A DNA stretch of 64,000 nt from Bradyrhizobium sp. 1(2017) (GCF_011602485.2 NZ_CP050022.2:5042001-5106000), one strand, 5' to 3'; positions 53,375-61,400 are shown, counted from the first letter of the stretch. Notes: a model not told the origin generated them from the letters alone. Made by a program: numbers and translations.

Positions 53375-54205
53375 ATGAATGGCATTGCCAAAACGGCGTT
53401 CCCGCTGAGGTTCGACAATCAGCCGGATCAGAAACCGTTCGCGTTCGAACTGAACACGACCGAGCGCGGCGTGGTGATGACAGGGCGCTCGGCAAACGGG
53501 GCCACAGCGAGCGCCTTGATCACGACACTCGATCCGGCTTCACCACTTGCCGAAATGAACAGCTACATCGGCGAGTGTGCGAAAGCGTTCGTTGCGGACG
53601 TTGCGGGATTGCATGAGAGTTTCAAAAACGACGAACTGACCAACCGCATACGGGCCGCCGCTGATTTGCGTTTCGGAAAGACCTGCGGACAACTTCAAAA
53701 CCGAGGCATCAAGGAAAGCCAGGACGTTGCCGCTTCGCGCGCCGCGCTGATGGCCGTTGATCCTGCAACGGCCGCAAATGCCCACCTGAGAGCGCACGGA
53801 ATGGCATTATGGCGCAGCGCTGACCGCTCCCGTCAGGAAGCGATGGCGACTAGCGAAAACACGCCGTATGAGACGACGGCCGCATTGATCGAATCTGGTG
53901 CACTGACTGGCGTAAGCGAACGCGCACGCGATGCCGCAATCAACCGCTATATGGCTCAACGTCTAATCGCGAAATCTGGTTCAAATGCTGCGCACCAAAT
54001 CGCACCCACTTACGAACGCCCTCTCGCAACCGGGCCGGACCACCGTGCAGCGCGCGATGCCGCCACGCGCGAACTGGATAAATTGAACGCACGCGCTGAA
54101 GCTGTTGCTACCGTCGAAGATATGCTGAGGCGAATTTGCAATGTTGTAGCGACCGCAACCAATCTGTCACCGCACGATATCTACAAAACGTTCGATCGCA
54201 AATAA
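53375..54205 (+). CDS. element protein of unknown function
   Basis: 276 residues from the ATG at 53375, seven bases after AAAGGA. Alpha-helical and Ala-rich: ATASALITTLDPASPLAEMN, DVAASRAALMAVDPATAANA, RAARDAATRELDKLNARAEA. No signal, membrane segment or recognised domain. Starts a run of five or six small same-strand genes. I do not recognise the family. Confidence 0.7.
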   Translation: MNGIAKTAFPLRFDNQPDQKPFAFELNTTERGVVMTGRSANGATASALITTLDPASPLAEMNSYIGECAKAFVADVAGLHESFKNDELTNRIRAAADLRFGKTCGQLQNRGIKESQDVAASRAALMAVDPATAANAHLRAHGMALWRSADRSRQEAMATSENTPYETTAALIESGALTGVSERARDAAINRYMAQRLIAKSGSNAAHQIAPTYERPLATGPDHRAARDAATRELDKLNARAEAVATVEDMLRRICNVVATATNLSPHDIYKTFDRK

Positions 54206-54264
54206 CAAGCAGCGCCGGGGAATCTTGTTTGCTTGGCCACTATCATCAACGTGAGTGCTTTGCG

Positions 54265-54498
54265 ATGAGGCGCGGTCGCCGTCCGGATTTTCCGCGCGTT
54301 GTAGTGTTACGTGCGACGCCGGAGATTGATGCCGCGACGCTTCAAAATTCTATCATGCGGTCGCGCGCGGTCTTGTCGCGATGGAGAATGGTGGAGAACT
54401 TCCCGGCTGCGACACGTCGCGGCAATGTGTGGTGGACATCTACAGCGGCAGTCGCACAGTGGTGTGAGCATAGGCAAATACGAATTTTCTGGACTTAG
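54265..54498 (+). CDS. small basic protein, doubtful
   Basis: 77 residues from the ATG at 54265: MRRGRRPDFPRVVVLRATPE, then IMRSRAVLSRWRMVENF. Rich in Arg; could be a small DNA-binding protein. No clear ribosome site. Fits exactly between its neighbours, which argues for a real gene. Confidence 0.35.
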   Translation: MRRGRRPDFPRVVVLRATPEIDAATLQNSIMRSRAVLSRWRMVENFPAATRRGNVWWTSTAAVAQWCEHRQIRIFWT

Positions 54499-54502
54499 AG
54501 CG

Positions 54503-54937
54503 ATGACCACACCCTCTAACCTCGCCGTTTTTCACGGTAAATCAACGGTTGCGAAGGACGAACGGGGCCGCTTCGTATCCGGCCCGGCCAACACCGGGAG
54601 ACCGGTTGGCGCTCGTAACAAACAATCCGCTGAGTTGATGAAAATCGTTCGCGCGATGGGCAATCGCGCTGCCGCAAATTTGTCCGATGCTTTAGACGCC
54701 AAAGAGCAGTGGGCAACAACTCTAGTGCTTCGTTACTGCCTGCCGAGCGCGCGCACGCAGGAAATGCACGGCGCTGACCCGGAAGATATCAAGGAAGCAT
54801 TTGTTGCTGGCGACATTTCGGCGGATGAAATGAAAGAAATCGCAACCGCAATTGAGAAACTAAAATCTGTCGCAGATATCGATGATTTACGCAATCGCCT
54901 AGGCGAATTGGAACAACTGCTCAATGCCGATAGGTGA
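54503..54937 (+). CDS. DUF5681-like protein
   Basis: 144 residues from the ATG at 54503. GRFVSGPANTGRPVGARNKQ is the DUF5681-type basic motif seen in phage and prophage proteins, some annotated as small-terminase-like. A helical C-terminal part (MKEIATAIEKLKSVADI, then DDLRNRLGELEQLL) suggests oligomerisation. In satellites, a small terminase redirects packaging; here it is only a possibility. Confidence 0.7.
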   Translation: MTTPSNLAVFHGKSTVAKDERGRFVSGPANTGRPVGARNKQSAELMKIVRAMGNRAAANLSDALDAKEQWATTLVLRYCLPSARTQEMHGADPEDIKEAFVAGDISADEMKEIATAIEKLKSVADIDDLRNRLGELEQLLNADR

Positions 54938-55274
54938 TCGCGACCGCAACAGGCTTGCTGCACTTATCGCGATCGTGAAGCCTGCCCACAGCATCGCAGC
55001 AAAACTGGAAGCGATAACGGATGAACAGCGCGACTCTTACGCAGGATGGGAAGCACGTCATGAACGATGGATTGAGTGGTGCAAAGCGCAGCAAGATGAC
55101 GAAATCGAAGATGATGATGCACGTCCATACGCCTATTCGCTTCAACGGTACCCACCGCCAACACTACGCCACGAAGTAGAAACCGCGCTTTTCGGCCAAG
55201 CGCCAAAAATACCCAAGACGGACACCGAAGCCGACGCCGCCCGCAAATGGATGGATTATTTGCAATGCTTATAG
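54924..55274 (+). CDS. element protein of unknown function
   Basis: 116 residues, overlapping the previous gene by 14 bp. Begins PIGDRDRNRLAALIAIVKPA, with an acidic centre (QQDDEIEDDDARPYAYS) and a helical end. Unknown family. The overlaps on both sides indicate one transcript and coupled translation. Confidence 0.65.
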   Translation: MPIGDRDRNRLAALIAIVKPAHSIAAKLEAITDEQRDSYAGWEARHERWIEWCKAQQDDEIEDDDARPYAYSLQRYPPPTLRHEVETALFGQAPKIPKTDTEADAARKWMDYLQCL

Positions 55275-55726
55275 CCGATAACTCGCCGCTTCGCGATGTG
55301 CGAATTTACAAGGTGTTTCATCCGCACCCGATCATCTACGCCTTCAATCGCGACGGGTTGATGCACTTTGCGAGCGCGACCGAACACGATCGCATCGAAG
55401 GCGAATACGCAACCAACAACAACCGCGTCATCAGGAAGTGCGACGCCCTCTATTTTGACAACTATCAGCGTGAGCCAGTGCGCGAGATACACTTTTTCGC
55501 AAATGTGCAAACGCCTAATCTCTCGATTGGTCCCGACACGCTAATTCGGATCATTAGCCTGTACTTGTGGACGACACCCGCTCACGCGTTTGAAACTCCG
55601 CGCGACTTCCGGCTGTTCTTCGAGAACGACAACTACTCACTGAATGAGGCCGAGCGTCTGTTCAGAAGCTACGTTGATCAACTAGCGATGCGCTTTCCGG
55701 ACAAATGCCGCGAACAGCGCAAATAG
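55247..55726 (+). CDS. element protein of unknown function
   Basis: 159 residues from the ATG at 55247, or 153 from the ATG at 55265; overlaps the preceding gene by 28 bp. Mixed alpha/beta: VFHPHPIIYAFNRDGLMHFA, YFDNYQREPVREIHFFANVQ, DTLIRIISLYLWTTPAHAFE. I do not recognise it. Confidence 0.65.
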   Translation: MDGLFAMLIADNSPLRDVRIYKVFHPHPIIYAFNRDGLMHFASATEHDRIEGEYATNNNRVIRKCDALYFDNYQREPVREIHFFANVQTPNLSIGPDTLIRIISLYLWTTPAHAFETPRDFRLFFENDNYSLNEAERLFRSYVDQLAMRFPDKCREQRK

Positions 55727-55784
55727 ATCGGCTAATCGGACGGGCCGTCTTTCATCGTCCGAACAACAGAAGGTAACGTTCCCC

Positions 55785-55949
55785 ATGGCAACGAAACTGC
55801 TTAGCCACAATTCCCACAGCGAAGCCGGAAAATCGCATCTCGAATATATGCGCGAATTGCTATCGAAGCATGGCGACGAAGCCAAAATCGATCTGCATGC
55901 TGACCACATGCGATCCCTGCTCGCGTTCGCATCCCCCGACAAACGCTAA
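55785..55949 (+). CDS. 54-residue element protein
   Basis: ATG at 55785 after AGAAGGTAACG. MATKLLSHNSHSEAGKSHLE, then YMRELLSKHGDEAKIDLHAD and HMRSLLAFASPDKR. Rich in His and charged residues, one or two amphipathic helices. Last gene of the rightward block. Confidence 0.55.
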   Translation: MATKLLSHNSHSEAGKSHLEYMRELLSKHGDEAKIDLHADHMRSLLAFASPDKR

Positions 55950-55999
55950 TCGAATGCGCCGGCAGAGGTTAGTCGCTTCTCCATTGCCGGTTCATGCTA

Positions 56000-56038
56000 C
56001 CCCGGACGCGTTGTCGGAAGTACACAACGCGTCCGGGG
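56000..56038. terminator. 15-bp perfect palindrome between convergent genes
   Basis: CCCCGGACGCGTTGT and ACAACGCGTCCGGGG around a nine-base loop, between the end of the rightward block and the stop of the leftward gene at 56050. No T-run. The arm resembles the outer arm of the host family A repeats (CCCCGGACGCG). Confidence 0.75.
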
Positions 56039-56049
56039 AATGTACGCTT

Positions 56050-56886
56050 CTACGCTGGCGGAATGACCTCTAGCTCTTCCTTGCCGTGGTATCCAATAAC
56101 CCGATAAGAAACGACCTTTCCGGATGACCGCGACACCACAACGTCTACAAAATAGATCGCTTGGTATGGATTATCCTCATCATCAATCATCTGATTTTTT
56201 AGGTGGCTCATTTCGTCGGTAAAGAAAACGGCGTGGGACTTCTCATCTATCTCCTCGATAAGCGCCCGGTCCGGGGTCGTCTTTGCAGCAGACTTAACAG
56301 AATCGCGATCAAGTCGCTTCCAAATCATCGGAACGCGCTGCACGATCTCTGCGTTCGGATTTTGAAGTAAAGCTTTTTCTTGGGCAGCAGTTTCAAGGAT
56401 ACTGACCGCTTCCTGTGCTGTGATAGTCAATAGTTGGATCGTCACCGGTCCGTTAATCACATTGAAGGTCTGTGATCCGCCGTGGTTTGCGATGGGCTTA
56501 ACGATGTTCGTTGCGTCGTCGCAATCCTTGACCGTGATATTGTCACGATCCGTCGTTTCCCTCTTTTTCGCGAAAAGATCGATCAGGGATTTAAGGTGCT
56601 TGCCGAACTTTTCGATCAACTCCAATTTGTCGATTAGAGGAGCGAGCAGCGGCCCCGCCATCGCGATCATGGTAGTCAGATCGGGGACCAAGTTGATGTC
56701 GATGCTGCCGGGCCTTACAGCCGACACTAAGAGCCGAGCCTCGGAGTTTTTGGAAGCTAGCTCGTTCTCGACAGCGTAGGCTTGATATTGGTGCGCGATA
56801 GCTGTTAGCGCGCCGGTTAGTTCGGAAATTTCAATAGGCTCTTCCGGCTCCAAATGGAGCTGAAGGCTCGGCTCAGCGGCGGCCAT
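56050..56886 (-). CDS. element protein of unknown function
   Basis: 278 residues. First third: ISELTGALTAIAHQYQAYAV, LLVSAVRPGSIDINLVPDLT, then a hydrophobic stretch (MIAMAGPLLAPLIDKLEL). Central part: TFNVINGPVTIQLLTITAQE. C-terminal part has beta-rich AIYFVDVVVSRSSGKVVSYR. I recall proteins with a similar GSI(D/E)hhL pattern as hypotheticals but cannot name a family. It is divergent from the right end and lies beside the element's own tRNA-Thr. Confidence 0.7.
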   Translation of the reverse strand: MAAAEPSLQLHLEPEEPIEISELTGALTAIAHQYQAYAVENELASKNSEARLLVSAVRPGSIDINLVPDLTTMIAMAGPLLAPLIDKLELIEKFGKHLKSLIDLFAKKRETTDRDNITVKDCDDATNIVKPIANHGGSQTFNVINGPVTIQLLTITAQEAVSILETAAQEKALLQNPNAEIVQRVPMIWKRLDRDSVKSAAKTTPDRALIEEIDEKSHAVFFTDEMSHLKNQMIDDEDNPYQAIYFVDVVVSRSSGKVVSYRVIGYHGKEELEVIPPA

Positions 56887-57011
56887 TTACCCTTCCCCAG
56901 ACTTCTACCACGGTATTGAACCGTAAGCGCCGACGATTGGCTACCGGAAAGGTTGAGGTGAGTTAATCACTCGCGCGCTGTTCGTTGACGTGATCAAGGG
57001 GAAAGCAATGA

Positions 57012-57087
57012 TGGTGCTGGCAGCAGGGATCGAACCCGCGACCCCGTGATTACAAATCACGTGCTCTACCAACTGAGCTATGCCAGC
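57012..57087 (-). tRNA. trnT: element-borne tRNA-Thr (UGU anticodon)
   Basis: 76 nt with encoded CCA. Acceptor GCTGGCA/TGCCAGC (G1-C72 and C2-G71 are Thr identity pairs), D-arm GCTC/GAGC, anticodon arm CGTGA-TTTGTAA-TCACG with TGT, variable GGGTC, T-arm GCGGGTTCGATCCCTGC. All stems pair. It is only 134 bp inside the right junction and is clearly different in sequence from the split host tRNA-Thr. Confidence 0.96.
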
Positions 57088-57220
57088 GACGGCCTCGGTC
57101 ATATCAGAACAGCGACGATCGCGGCAACCACACAGGCCCCTCTTTTTACCCCGTTGGTTACCCGCGCAATTCGTTCGATCCTTATCCCCTGATAATTATA
57201 ATGAAATTCGGCCGAAGCCA

Positions 57221-57231
57221 CGGTTTTGTAA
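57221..57231. other. right attachment site (attR core)
   Basis: CGGTTTTGTAA, identical to the left site. With the next bases it forms CGGTTTTGTAAACCG, the symmetric anticodon stem-loop of the original tRNA. Confidence 0.85.
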
Positions 57232-57268
57232 ACCGAAGGTCGGGGTTCAATCCCCTCAGCCGGCACCA
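57232..57268 (+). pseudogene. 3' half of host tRNA-Thr(UGU)
   Basis: ACCGA anticodon stem, AGGTC variable loop, GGGGTTCAATCCCCTC T-arm region, AGCCGGC acceptor strand, A discriminator and CCA. The T-stem has only four G where five are usual, giving one mismatch. Pairs with the acceptor strand at 43950-43956. Confidence 0.92.
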
Positions 57269-57284
57269 GCTTTTGACGCGGCAC

Positions 57285-57698
57285 TCAGCTCGATTTCTTC
57301 GGCGCGCTGCTCTGCTGGAAGTGCTCCGCGCCCGCGATCTCCACCCAGGCGTGTTTCGACCGCTCGAAAACCGATCTGACGGGAGCCGGGTAGTTTGGGT
57401 CCGCGATCGCACCGACGGCAACGGCGATCATCGTCGGTCGGTTGTCGGCCTTCCAATAGACCGTCGAACCGCAGTCTCGACAAAAATAGAAGCGGACCCT
57501 GCTGCCGCTCGCGGCCGCACGAACATATTCCTTCGGCGTTCCCGCGACCGTGACGGCCTCGACCGGATAGAAGGCGCCGACGCCGAACGGCGCGCCGGTT
57601 CGTCGCTGGCACTCAACACAGTGACAGGCGGCGACGAGGCTGGATGGCCCCGGAAGCGTCAGCGCAACAGCGCCGCAATTGCATCTGGCATCGATCAT
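57285..57698 (-). CDS. GFA family protein (glutathione-dependent formaldehyde-activating-like)
   Basis: 137 residues with the three zinc/thiolate motifs of the family: ARCNCGAVAL, AACHCVECQRRTGAPFGV and FYFCRDCGSTVYWKADNRP. Members bind zinc; the formaldehyde-glutathione condensing activity has been questioned and most are uncharacterised. First host gene right of the element. Ends 12 bp before the dehydrogenase gene's stop on the same strand. Confidence 0.9.
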   Translation of the reverse strand: MIDARCNCGAVALTLPGPSSLVAACHCVECQRRTGAPFGVGAFYPVEAVTVAGTPKEYVRAAASGSRVRFYFCRDCGSTVYWKADNRPTMIAVAVGAIADPNYPAPVRSVFERSKHAWVEIAGAEHFQQSSAPKKSS

Positions 57699-57710
57699 GG
57701 GCCCTCGCTC

Positions 57711-59549
57711 TCACTCCTTCCCCACTTCGAACGCCAGCAGCACGTTGCCGGCAACGCCGCTCCATTGGCCGTAGCCGGAATTGGTGTAGAGCATGCCGCC
57801 GGCGATCACCGGCCCGGGACCGTCGATCGCGCCGCCATGGGCGGGAACACCATTCACCGCCTTGAAATCCTGCACGGTGTCGAACTCCCACAACAGCTTG
57901 CCGTCGGCAGTGGCGTAGGCGCGCAGGACGCCGCTGACGCCGCCGGAGAACACGACACCCGGGATCAGGCTCACCGCCGCCGACAGCGCGGGGCTGCATT
58001 GCGGGCGATCGCCGCAGGCGACCGGCGGCACCTCCATCTCGATCTTCCCGGTCGCGAGATCGAGGCCGAACAGGCCGCCGCCCTGCGTGGAATCGAGACG
58101 CCGCGTACCATCGCGCATAAACCGCACGTCGGAGTTGGCGACATAGATGCGATCCCCATCCGCGGCCGAGCCCCATTCGCTGCCGCCGAGCGGACCGCCC
58201 TTCCCGATCCGCGTCTGCCACAGGATCTTGCCACCATCATCGGGATCGAGCGCGTGCACGACGCCGGATTTCTGCGCGATGACCAGCACGCGTCGGCCGT
58301 CGCGCAAGGCGACGAGGATCGGCGACTGGCCGAAATCGTGATCGGGTCCGTGATCGTCAGGGCAATTGGTCCTGTCCGCGCTGTAGCACGCCACGACAAA
58401 GGCGTCCTTTGGCGTGGCCTGCTGCTTCCAGAGCAGCTTTCCCGTCGCCAGATCGAAGGCGAGCACCGCATCGGCGGTTGCGGCCGGCGGGTTCGAGTAG
58501 GAATTGCTGGTCGCGACATAGATTGCGTTACGCCGCGCGTCGATCGTCGGCGCCGACCAGACGGCGGCGCCGGACGGGCCAAAGAGCTGCGTGCCTCTCG
58601 CGTTCTTGCTCGTCGGATGCGGTATCTCGGGGATCGTATAGGCCTGCCAGACCTCCTTGCCGGTCGCAGCCTCCAGCGCAACCACGCTGCCGCGGAAGGT
58701 GCAGCATTCGTAATTGGCTTGCGAGCCGGCGGCTTCCTCGAGCGAGGACACCGGCACGTAGAGCACGCCGGAATGCAGCACCGGTGCGCCGGTGATGCGT
58801 GCGGCCGCGTGCTCCTCGACTTTCGTCTTCCAGATCAGTGTGCCGGTCAGCGCGTTCACCGCATAGGCATTGGCGCGCAGATCGCCGAAGTAGATCGCGA
58901 ACTGATCGGTGCCGGCAAGCGGCGCGAAGCTGATCGCGGCGCGCACCGCCGCATCCGTTGCGAACGTCCACAGCGTGCAGCCGCTTCGCGCGTCGAGCGC
59001 ATGCACCTTGCGGTCGGTGCCGCCGATGAACAGCAGGCCGCCCACGATGGTCGGCGGCGCAAAGGACACCGAGGCGCCGGGAAACGCATAGGCCCATTTC
59101 AGCCGCAGGCGCGGCACCTCTGCCGCGGTCAGTCCCGCCATCTCGGCCGGCTGGAAGCGGCTGTTGCCAGCGTCGACGCCCCATCCGTTCCAATGCGGAC
59201 CGTCGAGCGGCTCCGGAAAGCCGCTGACCTGCTGCGTGCAGCGGCCCTGCGTGTCGGCCGTGCCGCCTCCGGTCGCGGCCTTGCCGGTGACGAAGGCCGC
59301 AATCGCGCGGCGTTCTTCGTCGCTGCGGTCCTTCGCCATCGCCGCCATGCTGCCGGAGGTCAGCGTCGCCAGCACATGATCGAACGCCATCGCCTGCATG
59401 GCGCTCCGGCCGGGCACGCGGCTCTGGGCATCGCCGCCATCGTGGCACTGTGCGCAATGCGTCGCGTAGAGCGCGGCGCCGTCCTGCTGTGCGGCCGCCG
59501 GAGCGCCGCACGAGATCAACAGGGCGACCAAGACAGCACGTGCTCGCAT
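57711..59549 (-). CDS. quinohaemoprotein-type dehydrogenase, cytochrome c plus PQQ propeller
   Basis: 612 residues from the ATG at 59549, after AGGAG. Signal peptide VLVALLISCGAPAAAQ, then a c-type haem domain with YATHCAQCHDGGDAQ and axial Met candidates (AMAFDHVLATLTSGSMAAMA). From residue 110 an eight-bladed propeller: DGPHWNGWGVDAGNSRFQPA, FIGGTDRKVHALDARSGCTL, LLWEFDTVQDFKAVNG. The order of cytochrome then propeller is that of polyvinyl-alcohol-dehydrogenase-like proteins, which oxidise secondary alcohols in the periplasm. Substrate here unknown. Confidence 0.88.
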   Translation of the reverse strand: MRARAVLVALLISCGAPAAAQQDGAALYATHCAQCHDGGDAQSRVPGRSAMQAMAFDHVLATLTSGSMAAMAKDRSDEERRAIAAFVTGKAATGGGTADTQGRCTQQVSGFPEPLDGPHWNGWGVDAGNSRFQPAEMAGLTAAEVPRLRLKWAYAFPGASVSFAPPTIVGGLLFIGGTDRKVHALDARSGCTLWTFATDAAVRAAISFAPLAGTDQFAIYFGDLRANAYAVNALTGTLIWKTKVEEHAAARITGAPVLHSGVLYVPVSSLEEAAGSQANYECCTFRGSVVALEAATGKEVWQAYTIPEIPHPTSKNARGTQLFGPSGAAVWSAPTIDARRNAIYVATSNSYSNPPAATADAVLAFDLATGKLLWKQQATPKDAFVVACYSADRTNCPDDHGPDHDFGQSPILVALRDGRRVLVIAQKSGVVHALDPDDGGKILWQTRIGKGGPLGGSEWGSAADGDRIYVANSDVRFMRDGTRRLDSTQGGGLFGLDLATGKIEMEVPPVACGDRPQCSPALSAAVSLIPGVVFSGGVSGVLRAYATADGKLLWEFDTVQDFKAVNGVPAHGGAIDGPGPVIAGGMLYTNSGYGQWSGVAGNVLLAFEVGKE

Positions 59550-59651
59550 GGTGTGCTCCTGCGTGATCGGCGCGCCCCAGGATCGCGTCGCACAACCCAA
59601 AGTGTATCGGCGGCGCGATCACGGAAGCAATGGACGTTCCGTCCGCGCCCA

Positions 59652-60365
59652 TCACACATCCGTGGCCATGCGGACGCGATCGGGCAACCGGTCCAGCCGC
59701 CAGAGCCCGAGGCTCTTGTCGCGCCAGCCGCCGCCGCCCTCATCGCAACGCTCGTTGATCAGCGCGAGCGGTGCCGGCAAGTCGAATGGCGCTTTCTCCA
59801 TGTTCAGCGCACGCCAGTCGCCGTCTTCGCAATCTTGATTTTCCTCCCAATCGGGAAAGGTGGTGACCAGCAGGAAGCGCGCGCCGCTCATCCGGAATTG
59901 CGTGAGGGCGCAGTCGATATTGGCAAGGCTCAGATGCACCAGACAGTCCCGGCACAGAATCACGTCAGCGCGCGGCAGCGCATCGCGCGTAATGTCGGCG
60001 ACGAGAAAACGGCCGGCCATTTCGCCGCGAGATGCGCGCAGGTTGTTGGTTTCGATGAGCGTCGGCACGATGTCGATGCCGGTGTAGTCGACATCGAGCT
60101 TGATGCGGCCGATCCATTCGGCATCGCCGCAGGGCGCATCGAGCAGCGAGCGCGCGCCGAGCCGTTGCAGTAGCGCTGGAAGCGCCTCCCGGATCGCCGC
60201 GGTCGCGGGATCCTCCGAGCCGAGGCCGGAGACCGAAGTCGCAGCGCCCCAAAGGTTGGTCCGCTCGATGCGCTCGAAGCGGGCGGCGAGATCGAGGCCC
60301 GCGAAATTCTCGCGGTCGGCCAGGAAACGCTCATGGGCGAGCACGGGAGGACGATGGGAGATCAT
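59652..60365 (-). CDS. class I SAM-dependent methyltransferase
   Basis: 237 residues. SAM motif I SLLDAPCGDAEWIGRI, motif II DYTGIDIVPTLIETNN, and a catalytic-strand region VILCRDCLVHLSLANIDCAL, then FLLVTTFPDWEEN. Related short methyltransferases are found in glycan clusters. Start ATG at 60365. Same direction as the dehydrogenase, 100 bp upstream, with no obvious functional link. Confidence 0.85.
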   Translation of the reverse strand: MISHRPPVLAHERFLADRENFAGLDLAARFERIERTNLWGAATSVSGLGSEDPATAAIREALPALLQRLGARSLLDAPCGDAEWIGRIKLDVDYTGIDIVPTLIETNNLRASRGEMAGRFLVADITRDALPRADVILCRDCLVHLSLANIDCALTQFRMSGARFLLVTTFPDWEENQDCEDGDWRALNMEKAPFDLPAPLALINERCDEGGGGWRDKSLGLWRLDRLPDRVRMATDV

Positions 60366-60509
60366 CTGACGAGCCTCAAGCCAAGTCGCACGCAGTGTAC
60401 AGGCGATGCGTCGCGGCCGTCATCGCCATTGGCCATCGATCCTCTCGGAGACGGCCAGCCGGACAGGGCCAGACCGGAACCAAAGACGTGCATCGTACGT
60501 TTCCGACCC

Positions 60510-60728
60510 ATGCTGATCCGGGAAGAAAACCGAAACATGTTTCTGCTGGCGACGGTGACGCTCTGCTGTGGCGCCGTGGCCGGGACAGTTGCTCTGTTCG
60601 AACAGGTGCCAGCACCCATGGCGTCAGAGCAGGTTGCCCAGCGGACGGCGATCGATGTCACCGCTCAGGCGCCGGTTCGGGTGGTCGGCGCGCCGTTCGA
60701 GCCCAACGTCAATCCCCGCCAGCGATAG
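60510..60728 (+). CDS. small single-pass membrane or exported protein
   Basis: 72 residues from the ATG at 60510, or 63 from the ATG at 60537, which has GGGAAG upstream. One hydrophobic segment (FLLATVTLCCGAVAGTVALF), then a short Pro-rich tail ending NVNPRQR. Its stop is 3 bp from the convergent gene. Unknown function. Confidence 0.5.
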   Translation: MLIREENRNMFLLATVTLCCGAVAGTVALFEQVPAPMASEQVAQRTAIDVTAQAPVRVVGAPFEPNVNPRQR

Positions 60729-60731
60729 CGC

Positions 60732-60896
60732 TCACGTCGGTGAGGTCTCCCTGCCCTTCTGGGGCCGGCCATGGACGCGCGCCAATCCCTCGATGAAAGC
60801 GATCACCTCCGCCCGTTTGTCGGGAGGCAACGACAGGAAGGCGCGGACCAGCCTCAAGCCCTCCGCTTCGTCTACCCGTTCGTCTTCGGCAGCCAT
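60732..60896 (-). CDS. 54-residue protein with regulator-like helical end
   Basis: From the ATG at 60896: MAAEDERVDEAEGLRLVRAF, then LSLPPDKRAEVIAFIEGLAR. The second stretch is like the C-terminal helix pair of XRE-family repressors, but no helix-turn-helix is present. No ribosome site is clear. A longer frame upstream is unsupported. Confidence 0.45.
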   Translation of the reverse strand: MAAEDERVDEAEGLRLVRAFLSLPPDKRAEVIAFIEGLARVHGRPQKGRETSPT

Positions 60897-60995
60897 CCGG
60901 CCAATGTCGGCCGATCGGGAAAAATATGCAATCCCCTCCGAACATACCTTGATTCGGTGCAGCCGGTTTGCTGGAATGGGCGACTGAGGTGGATC

Positions 60996-61382
60996 ATGAA
61001 ATGGATCAGGGAACGCGACGCGCTGATCGCGGAGACAATGGCCTTCGTCCAATCGGTGACCGGCAAGAAGGATGAGGTCCTTCGGCCGGGCGCGCCGCCG
61101 GATTCACCCGCGGCGAGCGTCGGGATCGTTGCCGCCACCACCCTTGAGACCGTCGCGGTCGAGATCGCGCCGCCCCAACCCCCTCCGCAGCCTCAAGGCG
61201 TTCAGCTCGCTCCCGCGCGGGCGGATGGTGATTTCCGCAGCGAAATGCAGACCCGGATCGCCAATTTCCGCAAGCACCAGGAGCGTTTCGAGCGCGAGCG
61301 GGAAGAATATTGCACGGCGACCCTGACCAAACTCCGCGCCGCCATCGGCAGCGCCTCCCCCCGCCCACCGGCCAAAACCTAA
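60996..61382 (+). CDS. conserved hypothetical protein with coiled-coil end
   Basis: 128 residues from the ATG at 60996, after GAGGTGG. A helix KWIRERDALIAETMAFVQSV, a Pro/Ala-rich linker (PPQPPPQPQGVQLAP), and a charged helix MQTRIANFRKHQERFERERE. Cytoplasmic. Function unknown. Confidence 0.65.
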   Translation: MKWIRERDALIAETMAFVQSVTGKKDEVLRPGAPPDSPAASVGIVAATTLETVAVEIAPPQPPPQPQGVQLAPARADGDFRSEMQTRIANFRKHQERFEREREEYCTATLTKLRAAIGSASPRPPAKT

Positions 61383-61400
61383 GGCAGGGGCTCCAGCGGA

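Larger units (their letters stand above)
43976..57231. mobile_element. 13.2-kb integrative element in tRNA-Thr, satellite-like
   Basis: Bounded by the 11-bp direct repeat CGGTTTTGTAA at 43976-43986 and 57221-57231. An integrase is next to the left end; two HNH-like paralogues, an AlpA-like protein, a primase-helicase, a DUF1254 cargo gene and a set of small unknown genes follow, and a complete tRNA-Thr(UGU) gene lies near the right end. Codon third positions are much richer in A and T than the flanks. No capsid, tail, portal or conjugation gene is visible. Gene order (integrase, AlpA, primase) resembles phage satellites such as PICI or P4, but helper dependence is inference. Confidence 0.9.

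Noticed and set aside
53049..53495. Minus-strand frame with a short hydrophobic stretch (MIIATIIAMIA)
   Set aside because: The hydrophobic part is simply the 12-bp tandem repeat translated; no ribosome site, and it overlaps the start of the unknown gene at 53375.
57201..60173. 990-codon plus-strand frame
   Set aside because: Antisense to the GFA and cytochrome/PQQ genes and part of the methyltransferase; it begins inside the tRNA-Thr half.
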